NCBI GenBank assembly: GCA_019843655.1
Contig: JACDQD010000002.1
Span: forward strand, 196,585 to 260,584
From: Lethocerus indicus
Lineage: Eukaryota > Arthropoda > Insecta > Hemiptera > Belostomatidae
Reading direction: 5' to 3'
DNA: 64,000 nt
Part shown: piece by piece, positions 35,024 through 47,800 of the stretch
How the letters are laid out: each line of letters starts with the position of its first letter
Position numbering within the stretch: the stretch's first letter is position 1
Notes under the pieces: model-generated
Database searches by the model: none
Seen by the model: only the letters and a program-made list of their open reading frames with translations
What the model was told of the DNA's origin: nothing
Position numbers and translations under genes: made by a program

Positions 35024-38000
35024 ATGGCGGCCTCCAACATATTCAAAGTGGGCGTCTTATTGTTGTCGGCGGCTTTCCTCTGCCGCGCTTCTCCCGACAT
35101 GGAGGACTATCTTAAGATAGACGCCCTCGACGTCGATTCGGGCGAATTCGGCCAAGAGATGGGAAAAAAGTCGACCAACTGCTCTTGCGGTTGGACCAAT
35201 AAGGTAATTACTGCGAACAAATTACTGCCTTTTAACCAAATAACTTGTTCACAACGCCCAATAAACACACTGAACATTTGGTCTCATGTCCGTTGTCCAT
35301 AAATATTTGAGCGACTTTTAGGCCGTCAAATTAAAAAAAAAAAAATGGCATTATGTACTGTAAGTTACGGAGAATGAAAGTTGAAATATTGTATCTACAA
35401 CATATATCATGATAGGCATTGGTCTTTGTGTAAAGACCCGACTAATATTTTAAAATACTTTCTCATTATTTGAAGGCTTAAAACTCCAGAAATCGTTAAT
35501 TATACCAAGCAAGGCCGTTACTATTAAATTTTATGAACACGTTATTGTACCAAAGGACCAAATAAGCAGAAGATCGCAAGAGTGACGATAACCAAAAGTA
35601 CCGTTTTAAGACCAAAAATAGGCTGAGTAGAGACAGAGTAGAGGTCATTCCAAGCCCTCCTAAGCAAGCATCTTAAATTGAAATTATTACATTCTTCAAA
35701 TACCGACTATTTATACCGTAGGTTCGTGGTGTTTCTGTCTCCTCTCGCCGGTTTGGTCTTTTGCTAGACCGGTTGTCGGCCGCTCGCCATCTTCAGTAGC
35801 GCTGTGTCAGTCACTGTCGGCACTTTGGACGTTTTTCGGTTCATCCTCACTGCCCACTGTCACTGTCACTTGTATTGTACAAGCGAACAAAGTACATCCA
35901 GAGTGCCGACGGTGACTGACACCGCGCTACTGAAGATGGCGAGCGGCCGACAACCGGTCTAGCAAAAGACCAAACCTTTGAACTAAAAAAACCCCTCGTT
36001 TCAACATTCAAATTGTACCGTAGGTTTGTGGTGTTTCTGTCTCCTCTCACTGCACTGCCACTTTCACTTGTACTGTCCAACTCGTATTGACCGACACAGC
36101 GCTACTGAAGACGGCGAGCGGCGGCCGACAACCGGTCTAGCAAAAGACAGAACGGGCGAGAGGAGACAGAAACACCACGAACCTACGGTATTACAACCCC
36201 TCGCGGACGACAAAACAGGTATATTAAACCGACTATTTATTTGACACGAATAAGAATTGTAGTCCGTGTTTTGAAGACGTTTTTTCACATTTGTACGGAG
36301 AATAAAAAATGTATTTCGCGACCGCATTTTTTAACATTGGACATTACTCACGATGCGTATAAATGGCGTTTGACGTTCTGAAATTGGGGAATTAACCCTG
36401 CTAAGAGTGTAAAACGGGAGGGATGCGTTCCAGGCGAGGATTGTGGGCGGCAAAGAGACTCTGGCCAACGAATTTCCCCTGATGGCCGGAATCAGGGAGA
36501 AGGCCGACGAGGAGATGTTCTGCGGGGGTACGATCCTGACACCGTACCACGTGGTCACGGCCGCACACTGCACTTTCCCCTACAAGCACAGCACAGGCGT
36601 ACAGCTGGTCGTTGTGCTCGGCGAACACGATCAGTCCAAAGGTGGGCCAACAAATCGTATTCTCACAGTTTAAAAGCCAAATCAATAATGTCCGACGAGT
36701 TTCACAGACGGTATCACGTTTTTACGGTTTTCTTGTACAGTGTCCCTTGTTTGGGGCCCCGTTCTGCGAATGAAACACGGATAACGCCCTAATATACTCT
36801 TTTTTCAGTGGACGAAGGTACGGTCGTTATAGAAGTCGAACGGGCGATCGAACACGAGAACTACAATCCGAACAAGTACTTCAACGATATATCGCTGCTT
36901 GTGCTTCGCGAGAAAATCGAATACAACCAGATAATCGGTCCGGCGTGTCTGCCGTCGGCGAGGCTGAACCTTATTAACGAACAGGTCAAAGTCATTGGTA
37001 CGTTATTGGTTACGAGATAATCCGGAATTTTATCGTAAACTTTAATGACAAAACTGACTGTGACCCCTGACTGAAGAACCGAGGTCCAAACAAAGTTTGG
37101 GATGATGAAAACTGCCTGCTTTACAGGCGGTAATAATCGAAATAATCAGCCTCAACCCTAAGTTTGTGTCGTAAGATTTTGACCACTTGTCGCGGAAGGA
37201 CCGGACATTGCACTGATTGGGACGAAATTTGTTTTCAGGTTGGGGAACTCTCGGATACAGGAAAGACCTGTCCAAGGTGTTGATGAAGGTCAACCTGAGG
37301 GTGATACCGATGACCGTGTGCAAAGCGAGTTTCCGAAGGGAAATCGACGCCGACAAACCCACACAGATTTGCACCAAGGGACAAAACAAGGATTCCTGCG
37401 GGGTTCGTACAACAATTATTGTAGAATTAATAAGGTGCTCGTTATTAATACGTTCTATTCATTCCGCCGCGTTAAAAACACAAGAATCCGGAGAGTCGGT
37501 CCGTATTGAAATACTGCAGTGTCACCGTTTAATTTGGACGTATAAATATATCGAGTGGAGTTGAATAAATCAAGAGAAATGTTGTATATCCATAAAGAAA
37601 CGCATAGTCATAAATGAGCTAACGTTTTCGCGAAAAGAACTTCTGACGTTTCGCAACTGGTTCCACATGATCGGGGTCCGCGATCCCACCAGAAGTTAGT
37701 GATATAAATTGTGGTTCATTTTCTACGATGGATTAATGCACTCTGTCCCAGTTGACCCCACAGGTCTGTTCCCCGCATGAAGAGTCCGTATACCAGAAAT
37801 CGTCTTCGTACAGTCTTCCTTTTTCCATTATATTGGTATAGTCACAACTACAATTTTTTTAGATTGTACCTAGTGACAGTGCACTAACTTTACACTGACT
37901 CAGTGAACTCAGTGAAGGAGAAGCCGCCCAATGGCGGCACTCCCGCTCCTCCCGCCCTTACTAGGGGTCGTAGGGAAGGCCATCTCAGCTTTAGGCGACG

Positions 38001-39579
38001 CACGGGATTTTCGGGAAGGTGAAGAGCGAGGAAAGGGATAATTTGGAACGGAAGGATTTATACCGGGAAGCCGCTGATTCTCGAACGAACGGGACTTTTA
38101 GGTCATCGTGAATTATTCTGTTAGAGACGTAAGGTGGGGCGTTGGTAATTTTTCGAAGGATTACGGATTCCAAGGATTGGAGTCTATAAGAGTTGGAAGG
38201 CTCGGTGGATCCCCACAGTTCGATTCCGTAGGCCCGGATAGGTTTCAGTAGGCGGTTGTAAATTATTAATTTGTTTGAAAGTGATAGTTTTGATCTATAG
38301 TCGAGGAGTCTTAGTAGTAATTTGTAGCGTCGTTCTTCTGTATATGTCAATCTTCTGTCTAAGATTAGTCTCCCAGGTACCGCACTTGATTTTCAATAGG
38401 AAGTTGGGACCGGTTCAGGAAGACGGGAGGACAAGTCGCTCTTCTCAAAGTAAAAGTAACACGAAAACTTTTTTGGCACTTGAACTTAATCCTCCATTTG
38501 CTGGACCGGCTTTCTATGAGAGAGAGGTGTTTTTGCAGGTAATCGGATGCCAAGTAAGGATCTGAGTTTGTAGAGGGTAGAGCTTTGTCGTCTGCATAGG
38601 AAGCGAGGAAGGACAGTCTTGCTAGTAATTTTTTTTCAGACCAATTTGGCTTAAACAATTTAAGAGCTAAACGCGGCGTTTCTGCAGGGCGATTCTGGTG
38701 GCCCTGTAATTTGGCTCGATCCCGAGACCAACCGTTACACGTTGGTGGCCCTCGTCTCCTACGGCAAGACGAAGTGCGGAGGAAAGGAACCGGCCGTCAA
38801 CACGGACGTCTCCTACCATCTGGATTGGTTGCAGAATAAAATCTCCGGTAGGTCTATAAAAACAGTACGAGTCTTATAGTCTAGAACAGTGGAATTTATT
38901 CATTTCACGGCATAACATTTAAAATAACAGAAAATTTCCTTGTTAGTAAACGTCCCAATATGGGGTCAAAAAAAAACAGAGTGGTCCAAAAAAATGTATC
39001 CACCGTTTAACAGTCAATAACTTGCAAACTAATTGACGGAGTTGTGTCTCATTTTTGGTGAGAGTGTAGCTTAAAGTCCAACTTGAAGATATCACACACT
39101 GTTGGTGTTCGAAATGGTCACCATTAACAACATCCGCACAGAAACGATGCCGGCCAACTGCAGAACCGACTAGTGACCGCAACGTATCCAGTTCGATATT
39201 GGCTCTGTTTGATACTCATTTCGTACTTAAAATACGACTTCAAAACTGACTTTCTTTCATCCAATTCTGAGCCTTGAGCCAGCCACGTTTAGTCGAGTAA
39301 CAACAAGGTACAACTGACAACAGAACACTGACAAAACGAAACAACGCTTGTATGGCGCGATTGTCGGAACTACAACACTATAACACTACCGAAAATGAGA
39401 CAACTCCGTCAATTAGTTTGCAAGTTATGGACTTTTAAACACAGTGGATACATTTTTTTGGACCCCTCTATATACAGTCATGTACTGCGCTAACACTAAC
39501 AAATATGTCTACCCATAAGAAATACTGTCGTTTGATTTCAGAAACGAAACCGGGAATGCAGACATGTTCGAAAATATAA
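35024..39579 (+). CDS. SP7: secreted trypsin-like serine protease
   Basis: Exons are 35024-35203, 36434-36641, 36809-36997, 37239-37402, 38688-38847 and 39542-39579, giving 312 residues. The signal peptide MAASNIFKVGVLLLSAAFLC is followed by DSGEFGQEMG and TNCSCGWTNK. Activation is at AR|IVGGKET. Triad: TAAHC, NDISLLVL, GDSGGP. Asp189 is in NKDSCG; the pocket is VSYG plus PAVNTD (Ala226). Glu70 is kept in GEHDQS. The tail is ETKPGMQTCSKI. The gene is stretched by a fold-back element in intron 1, an opposite-strand LINE in intron 4 ending close to exon 5, and a 493-bp MITE in intron 5. Confidence 0.93.
35714..36190. mobile_element. composite fold-back element in SP7 intron 1
   Basis: taccgtaggttcgtggtgtt at the left is the inverse of the end at 36190. 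The ends continue as tctgtctcctctcgcc and contain the core tttgctagaccggttgtcgg plus gctcgccatcttcagtagcg. A second inverted pair is nested inside, so the element holds four related arms. Confidence 0.75.
37825..38655 (-). mobile_element. Jockey-clade LINE, 3' part, in SP7 intron 4
   Basis: The minus strand reads SYADDKALPSTNSDP (the YADD catalytic box of reverse transcriptase), RWRIKF-type sequence, TCPPVFLNRSQLP and RYLGD, then KLSLSNKLIIYNRLLKPI, YGIELWGS and YVSNRIIHDDL. This order is typical of Jockey elements. The 3' end lies near 37825-37860 (tattggtatagtcac..., inverted). It is frameshifted and 5'-truncated. Confidence 0.85.
38977..39469. mobile_element. second CAGAG-end MITE in SP7 intron 5
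   Basis: Starts cagagtggtccaaaaaaatg and ends tttttggacccctct. It shares its inner sequence with 27753-28277, with small internal deletions. Confidence 0.75.
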
Positions 39580-40416
39580 CAGAGCCCGACGCCTGTCCAT
39601 TATTTGACGATGCAATCTGTTTTACAACCGCTGTATTTAATTCGAATTAAAAAAATGTATATATAGAACGACTTTTTCTTCTTTTAAAATTTTCCTCGAT
39701 GAAAAACTCGATAATTTCAGAAAAAAAAGACGTTATTAAATATGATTTAAACGTATTTGTGGCGTGCAGGGACAGCCCAATTTTCGGTACCAAGATTTGG
39801 AACGATATTGCATCTTCAATGGCCATTGAGTAAGCACATGAAGTAGTTAAAGTGTACAACACTGTTATTTTAATATTTCTTTTCGTAAACGAGCGCGAAG
39901 CTCAAATCACGAGTCTCTGTCTACCCCTTGATGTCACCCCCCACTGGCGGTAAATTCTATACCGTGAAAAGGGATTTGAGAAATAATTAAAATTTGAACG
40001 AGGGTAATTTCAGAATAATAAATCGTACTATAGTTAGTTTTATGTGTACAGAGCAGGCTGAAGACAAGTGTGGCCCATTGGTGGAGACCCAGAGAATTTA
40101 ACTTTAGTATTGCTTGATATTTTTACAATTCGGTTAAATGTTGAATTCGACACGAAGGTCCAGACGATTAGGACCGGCTGGAACAGTGTTTGCAGTTTCT
40201 GCTGACGATGTCAATTCCAGTCGAACAATATCGAATAATTTGGACATTGTGATTTGAAAAAAAATATCCTCTTAATAACGGGTTCTCAATAACGGGGCAA
40301 TTATCCACAATTTGCGTATTCCGAGATAATTATCCGTTAATAAGGCCGGCTAATTGAGGCCCGAGGTTTTATACACGTGGGTTTGCGGACCGACTGCCGG
40401 TTGGTCGGGACGTCCA
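39580..40416. other. SP7-SP8 spacer
   Basis: AT-rich; no gene or repeat recognised. Confidence 0.5.
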
Positions 40417-40465
40417 TATAAAGAAGACGATCCCGCCGGTTAAATCATCAATTGATATTGGAACG
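40417..40465 (+). promoter_or_regulatory. SP8 TATA box and leader exon
   Basis: TATAAAG at 40417-40423. The leader exon ends gaacg|gtaagt at 40465. The acceptor attatag ends at 40954, nine bases before the ATG. Confidence 0.6.
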
Positions 40466-40963
40466 GTAAGTACAGCGCTAGCTAAACTTTTTAAATTACA
40501 GACACGAGTTGTAAGCTATCCTATTTTTACGCTGCAATTTTTGCTAAAGGTTATTTACCATCAGATTACAGCCTAGACTAGTTTGAGATCACTAGATCAC
40601 TTCTCAATAATTGCAGAAAAAAAAAATCACTTCACGGTCGTTTCTTTCACGTTTCAGCTATCACAAACCGACAGCGTCTGTTATAGAATCAAAATATGAT
40701 ATCATTACTCGAAATAATATTTGAATTTTAAATTGTTTTTCGAAAACTTTAATTTGGATTGGGGATTTTCTTCGTTTAATACTACCTTCGTTACTATAGA
40801 TGTTTCCTTTCATCCAGTAATCGTATTTGTACAATAATTTCAAATTTGCAGCTCGTCGAAAGCCGGGCTAGGATTCTGTATTTTTTAAATTGTTTAGTCG
40901 CGTTTTTTTTATTATAATGAAGTAAGGTTCAAGGACTGTTTTCAATTATTATAGTTGGGTGTC

Positions 40964-43275
40964 ATGGTTCAGTCGAAAGCGTTACTCCTGCTGGTCCTGG
41001 TGGCGTACCACCACCAGTGCCTCGGCGACTCCTCTTCGTCCTCGGACTCGGACGAGCACGGTCAGTTCGTGGGACCGAGGAAGACCAACTGCACCTGCGG
41101 TCAGACCAACAAGGTATCCTGCCAAAACTCCCATCAAACTGCCGAATTTCCGAATTCGCTTCTCTTAAATAACCCTTCAATTTCGTCTGTACCTCGAAGG
41201 CGGTCGGCAGGATCGTGAACGGTCAGCGTACCGGAATCAACGAGTACCCGCACGTCGTCGGCATCGCTATGATGTTGGACAAAGTCATGACGACTTACTG
41301 CGGCGGCAACTTGCTCACCCACCACCACGTCCTCGCCGCTGCCCATTGCCTCTATCCCGACAAGAGGAAATCCTTCCTCAAGGTCGCCGACCATGACACC
41401 AAGTCAAGTGAGTCTGACACTTATTGTTTAGGATACGAAAAAAAAATAGTCGAGCTAGAAGAAAGGATTCAGTTGTACAGGATGTCGGTGTATCAAAAGA
41501 GAGGGGTATCAAAAGTTTTGTTTTTTTTATCAAAAAATTATCGGGAATTGAATTTATTTCGAGATGCGTACATAACAAAAATTATATTGAGCCATTAATA
41601 ATTTTTTCCCGCTCGTCTTTTAGTGAAAAATCGCCCGAACGAATTTCACCAAACCTGTTTTGACAATGGCGTGCCAGCCACGTCAGCATAAATATATATA
41701 TATATATATACAGTGTCTCTTGTATAATAAATATTTCGGTATCGTTGCAGACACCGAGTCGAAATACGCCAAGATCTACGACGTGGACGAGGTGATTCAA
41801 CACGAATTGTACGACCCCGAATCGTTTTTCTTCCAATACGACATAGCCATTTTCGTCACGAAGACCAGGATAGAGTTCAATTTGGCGGTATTGCCAATTT
41901 GCATGCCCACCGGACCTCTCGACCTAGAAGGGAAATTCGTAAAGGTCACAGGTTGGTCTTACTATAATATAACTATTGCCGCTAATCGGATGAAAGAACT
42001 CGAGCACGTCTCCTATTTATAATTTAAGGGGAAAAAAAAAGAAAAGTATCGTTTCACGATACTGAAAAAAGCATCTTTGGCTATCACAGTTCTCCGTAGT
42101 TCTTTGTAAAGAAACCGATCTAAGATTGAATATTCTACTAGAGATGTGTAAAACTACGAATAACTTGGATGTATGATTTTCTTTTCTACTCAATTTCATT
42201 CTAGAGTCGAAGATCAATATGCGTTGTTACTGATCAATAATCGGAGAAAATTTCCCGTCAGGTTGGGGCCGTACAGGCCTGCAGGAAGAGCCTTCACGCT
42301 ACCTCCTGAAAACCGATCTGAAGATCCTGAAACTGGACGCCTGCGAGAACATCTACAACCGGTCGTACGTCAACGTCCAAGACCGCCACCAGCTATGCGC
42401 CATGGGCAACAATAAGGGAATCTGCATTGTAGGCATTTGTGTCAAAATGAAACCTTTATCTTAATCTGTAGGGATCGCGAGTCCTAAAAGCGTCCTTAGT
42501 GGTGCGCTTGAAGCTAGGACTTTCCTAGCCGTAAAAGAGCGATACAATATAACGATGAATTTGTTTTAAGGACACGAATAAGTCCTGTGGGGCATCGGAG
42601 GTTGTCCACCTCGAGTGTTTCAATCACTTCGTTTTCAAATGAAAAATCGGGACGGTTCAACCACCTTGTTTATTCTTTTTATATTTCTGTTTTATAAAAT
42701 CAGGGTGATTCCGGCGGAGGCCTGATATGGCTGGATCCAGAGACCAACCGGTACACTTTGGTGGGGGCGGTGTCGATGAGCGTGAGCTGCAGCCTCGACT
42801 TCCCAATGATCGCCACGGACGTGACCGTCTTCCTCGATTGGATACAGGACCAAATAAGCTGTAAGCGCATATACAAATGGAACGAGGAGTATTTACGCTC
42901 TTCGAGTTGAAATAACTACCCCCCTCCCTCAAAATCTGGTCTTAAGCTAGACCGGTTTTTGTCAGAAACCTTACACCTTAGCCGATAAGGTACTACTTAA
43001 ACGCTTATCGAGAATACTGAGGAATTGAGGAATTTAACTATGCGGATAAAACGATAAATTTAAAACGTCCGCGTTAAAAACAAAGTGCGATAATATTGTA
43101 GAAACTGGAAGTTTTGTTCAAAAATATTCTCCCGATTTATTTCCATACAGTTACGCTTTAAAGTCGGCGCCTAAAACTCGTTTTAACACTGAAAAATCGC
43201 TTGTATAACAATTATTTTTGTTGTATTTCAGCTGCTACCGATTTGACTGATATCGCAACCTGCGGCAAGATTTGA
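40964..43275 (+). CDS. SP8: divergent S1A serine protease lacking Asp189
   Basis: Exons are 40964-41113, 41200-41407, 41751-41951, 42262-42428, 42704-42860 and 43232-43275, giving 308 residues. The signal peptide is MVQSKALLLLVLVAYHHQCLG. The pro-peptide is a Ser/Asp run (DSSSSSDSD), then EHGQFVG and TNCTCGQTNK. Activation is at GR|IVNG. The triad is intact: AAAHC, YDIAIFV, GDSGG. The S1 pocket is not trypsin-like: NKGICI gives Gly at 189 and Ile at 190. Residues 214-216 are SMS instead of SYG, GDSGGP becomes GDSGGG, and PAVNTD becomes PMIATD. The tail ends IATCGKI. It is probably an active protease with a small, non-basic or hydrophobic P1 preference (inference). Its closest sibling in layout is SP9. 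Confidence 0.92.
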
Positions 43276-44541
43276 AGAGATCAAGTATACATTCGCACCG
43301 CCGTATAAATATGTTTTCTGAAGAAATAAAGAATTAAAGTACAATTTTCTTGTTTTCCCTGGAAAATAGGAGGACACTGAACGTTCTCCTTTCTCTCTTT
43401 ATTTTTTTTGTCCGTGTAATTTCCTTTTTCTGTTTTTAACGAAATTGAACGAAACACTATTGGCTCTTACATACCCAAATTACAATTTACACACACACTG
43501 TAGAATGTTATTGTAGACAAACTGAATTTCAAAACACGTCTTCAAACAATACCGAACTGCCTAATTATCCGAATTTTAAATATGTATTATATCTATATCC
43601 CTATAAGGATATCTATTCATCCCTCATACAAAGTTGTGTTGGGTAGTAACTTGAATGAAAGCGTCGCACAAATTACAAATTACTTATATGTCGATTCACG
43701 GCATTGTTTCAAGTCTGACATTGCACTTCAGCCGTTCATTGCACATGCGACGAACGTCACTGCAATCGGGGAGTAACCGAGTAACATTTGGCCCTTCATT
43801 GTCGCGTCAAGAAGCCGACGTTCCCAAGTAAGGGTCCCTAGATAAGGTACAACCTTTTAAGTCCAGTGGTGAACCGTTGGTACATTTTTGAACGCGACTT
43901 GAAATACAATTCACAGCCGTGGATTTCTATGCGCAGTTCTAAAGGGAGAGTTTTCAAAGCGTTCTGGCATTAAATTAAATTGCCTCGTAATCGGGTTGAT
44001 TTTAAAACCGACATTTTATTGTTACGGTATTTTCCCCGGATCGTAATAATAAATAATAGACCGGTTTGCTAGAAAAATTGGCGATCGAGGCAAAGAACAC
44101 GTCTTCAGTGATCAGCCCCGAGCTAGTTTATAGAAATATAAACTAGTCTATATATAAGCTAGCCAATTTCTGTTGACCTACAAGCTGGTCAATAGAAATA
44201 ACAAAAAGGTCCAACCGAATTTCAGTCCGCTAATTGATTATCAACCGGTATTGATAACGATCAAATATTTCCCAATGGGCCGACTTCAATAGGCCCTAAT
44301 TAAAGTGTTGACGGCGAATGTTTGTCTTGTCTGGAATATTGTCCGAAAAAATCCGGCTCAGTTCGAAAAAAAAAAACAGGTATAAAGCCCCGATCGGTGT
44401 ACTAACAGTCGAACGTTGGCGATATTATAATAGTCTAATTACAAGTGTTTACCCCGTTATTCGTTAGTAGAATATTGATTGAGATGAACGCCATTTTGTA
44501 GCCGAGGTCACTCAACACCTGCCAATTTGATTTTACGGTCT
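43276..44541. other. SP8-SP9 spacer
   Basis: AT-rich; an AATAAAG-type signal lies about 50 bases after the SP8 stop. No gene recognised. Confidence 0.5.
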
Positions 44542-44594
44542 TATATAGCCATTTCTCGGATTTACGAGCCAATTTACTTGCTCGCTTCAGTTGG
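44542..44594 (+). promoter_or_regulatory. SP9 TATA box and leader exon
   Basis: TATATAG at 44542-44548. The leader exon ends cagttgg|gtaagt at 44594. The acceptor ctgtgacag ends at 44810, four bases before the ATG. Confidence 0.6.
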
Positions 44595-44814
44595 GTAAGT
44601 GAAAATTCAGTTGGCCAGTCTCTCCGGATAACTTTGTACCGGCGTTAATTTTGTAAAGTAAATTTACGGACTTGGATATAATTGATACAGTCTAGCGTAG
44701 CGTAACTGTTCGGCACCAGTTCGAATTTTGAATAAGTACAACTATTTCTATTCGGTCTCAACCGATTTTCGGATTTGAACTATAACTGAAACGTCTTAAA
44801 TCTGTGACAGAGCA

Positions 44815-47800
44815 ATGGTGGGCTTAAAACTGCTTTTGGCCGTCGGACTTATTTGGTTGGCCGAGTGTTCGGCCCAAATTGGCATCGACTACCTACGGGA
44901 TGACTCCTATTCCATTGATTCGGACGAGGACGGACAGTTCGTCGGTGCCAAAAATACCAATTGTACCTGCGGCATCACCAACAAGGTAAACGGTAAAACA
45001 TATATATTGAATTTAGGCTGTAAATCTGAGCATTGAATTCATACTTCGGTCGCGAAAGTACTTCGTAAACCGGTCTAGTTTAGGTTCAAAGACGGGAAAG
45101 GAAAACCAGAACAGTAACAGAAAAAATACAGTAACGAATGAGCCGAATGTTTCCGCGATCGGAACTCGGAATTATTACTATTTTCCGGTTGGATCGCGTA
45201 ATTTAGGCCATTGAATCCGATAAAGTCCAGAATCGGTAGACAATTACGAGGGCTTAAAGGACCTCATTTCCTTTCTTTTGAACCGTGGGGGAACTTTTAA
45301 GAACCAGGCAGTATGAAAGTAAATTTTTCACAAATGCCAGCCCCCCACTTGACACCCTTAGCGTTGTACTATAATACTACAAATATCTATTATATTTTGA
45401 GCCATACTATTTTCTGTTTCGGCTTCTTTTTACCGTCTTCAATACAAAAATGCATCGGTTGTTAACAACAACAATATCGCTCGGTCAATAAAGTACAGTA
45501 CGTCCTGAGAAAAATGTACGATTCAGTGGGTGTTGACAGAAACTGGTGGACTGAAGAGGTTTCGGACCAGAGTGGAATTAAATTTTAGGAACCCCGTTCG
45601 CTGGAGTTCCTAAAAGCTACGTAATATTCGTTTGGGCCTATACCTAAGTGCGGGTTATGACTGATCCCATCCGACAGCAGATTCGCTATCTTGGGATACA
45701 CGTGGATGCCCCCCACACCCGACTCAAAAGAATCGACTTAAACAGAAAATTTTGGACTCTTAAGGCCGTTACTAAAACGGACGTCGAAATTGACCTTAAG
45801 TAACAAAGTGACAGTATGCATAGAGCTGTAGGGTTCCACCGAGATATCCGATATCGCTCGCATCCAGAAATTTCAATCGAATGTCCTTCGCACCATCCTT
45901 AATGCTTCCCCCCCCCCCCGGGGGTATGTTTCTGACCGGACAATCCACCGTGACCTCTCAACATACCGACAGTCAAATTTCGGTTCCCCGAAGTTCAGTC
46001 CCTTTTTGGGGCCAATAACTTCGGTGGACGGCGGGTTTTTTCTTTTTCTTTTACGCCGGCGATTTGAATTTCAGTTGAGGGGGCGTATAGTCGGCGGTCG
46101 TGAGGCCCAGGTGAACGAGTACCCGTTCATGGCGCTAATCGTCAGGGCGAGCGACAGAGGTTTCGACGCGTTCTGCGGCGGCGCCGTCGTCACGCCGCAC
46201 CACGTCATCACCGCCGCCCACTGCACCTTCGGCGAAGAGATTGGCAAATTGGCCGTGGTGGTCGGCGAGCACAACCTGGCCGACGGTAGTACAACTCGAT
46301 TTCACTATTTTCCACTAAATTTTACTCGGCCGTTTCCTATATCCCCAATTCATTTTTTTCCTTTTCTCCCCTCAGCCTCCGAATCGAGGTTCACGAAGAT
46401 CTACATGGCCGACGAGGTCATCCAACACGAACGCTACGACGACGACACGTCGCAGTTCGACATCGCTTTGATCGTGACCAGGCGAAGGAAAATCGCCTTC
46501 AACATGGCCGTCAGTCCCGTTTGCCTGCCAAAGCCTCCGTTTACCGCCAAACAACTGGTCGGACATTTCGTTAAAGTCATGGGTAAATATCGGATAGATT
46601 TCCCTTATAACGTATTTATGTGATAAATTAAAATAGACAGAAATGGTCTGCGATGGGTTGGAATACCCCTCTGACTCCTCTCGCCGGTTCGGTCTTTGGG
46701 CTAGACCGGTTTCGGCCGCTCGCCACCTTCAGTAGCGGTGTCAGTCACTTTGGTACTTGTACTGTGTCCTGTCACAGTACGAGTGAGGATGCCGACAGTG
46801 ACTAACACCGCTACTGAAGGTGGCGAGCGGCCGAAACCGGTCTAGCCCAAAGACCAATACGGCGAGAGGGGGCAGAGGCGTATTCCAACAATATAGTGTT
46901 CATATATATCACAATTAGTATATACCAACATACATAAACATTATATAAAACAGTACTCTCTGTTTGTTAACATTGTATACTTTTATTTAATACTTTATTA
47001 TATTCGGTCGGCAACTAAGTAATTGCGGAATTCACTTCAACAAGTCTTTATCTTCAAAGATAAAGATGTTGACGCACTTAAAAATATATATACAACGCCA
47101 CTTGTTGCGGTGAATTCCGCAATTATTTAGTTGTCAACCTAAAACAAATTTATTTATATTTTCACTGGGACCTTTGGAGTCTGCAGTTATCCCAATAAAC
47201 CACAGTGAATGCTGGAGCATACTCCCGATTGATAGAATAATAAAACATATTTGAGCCCAGTAATTAAGGCAACAGAAATTAACTTTTCTAATTAGATTAG
47301 CGTCTTATTATACTGATTTTTCTATATGTTCTGGTCTATATCTGACTGTCTGCGACTGAAATTAAATTTCTATTGAAATCATACTCCTATTTGTGTCAAT
47401 ACAAATAGAAGGAGAGTGGGCCTTCCGATAGTTTCATTATTTCCACAGTTTTTTTTATAACATAATAATAATAATCTAGCATAATTACAGTATTTAATCG
47501 AAGTGAAAAAATTATAATTGCTTACATACACTTAATTTCACACGTAGGATAGTGGCACGATCTGTCGGCAAAAAGTCTAACTACACAACCTCCCACAAAT
47601 CGTTTAAAATCCAGATTTTCTGTATTTTCTGTATGAGATTAAAACTTACATTACAACTGGGAATAGCACTGACCTATCAATATCTAGATTTACTATGTCA
47701 TGTTTAAAATGTGTACAATACAGCGACTGTGCAAGAATGCTAATCAGGATGGCTCAGATCAGGTACATAACATATTCTGTTTATACTAAAAAATATTTTA

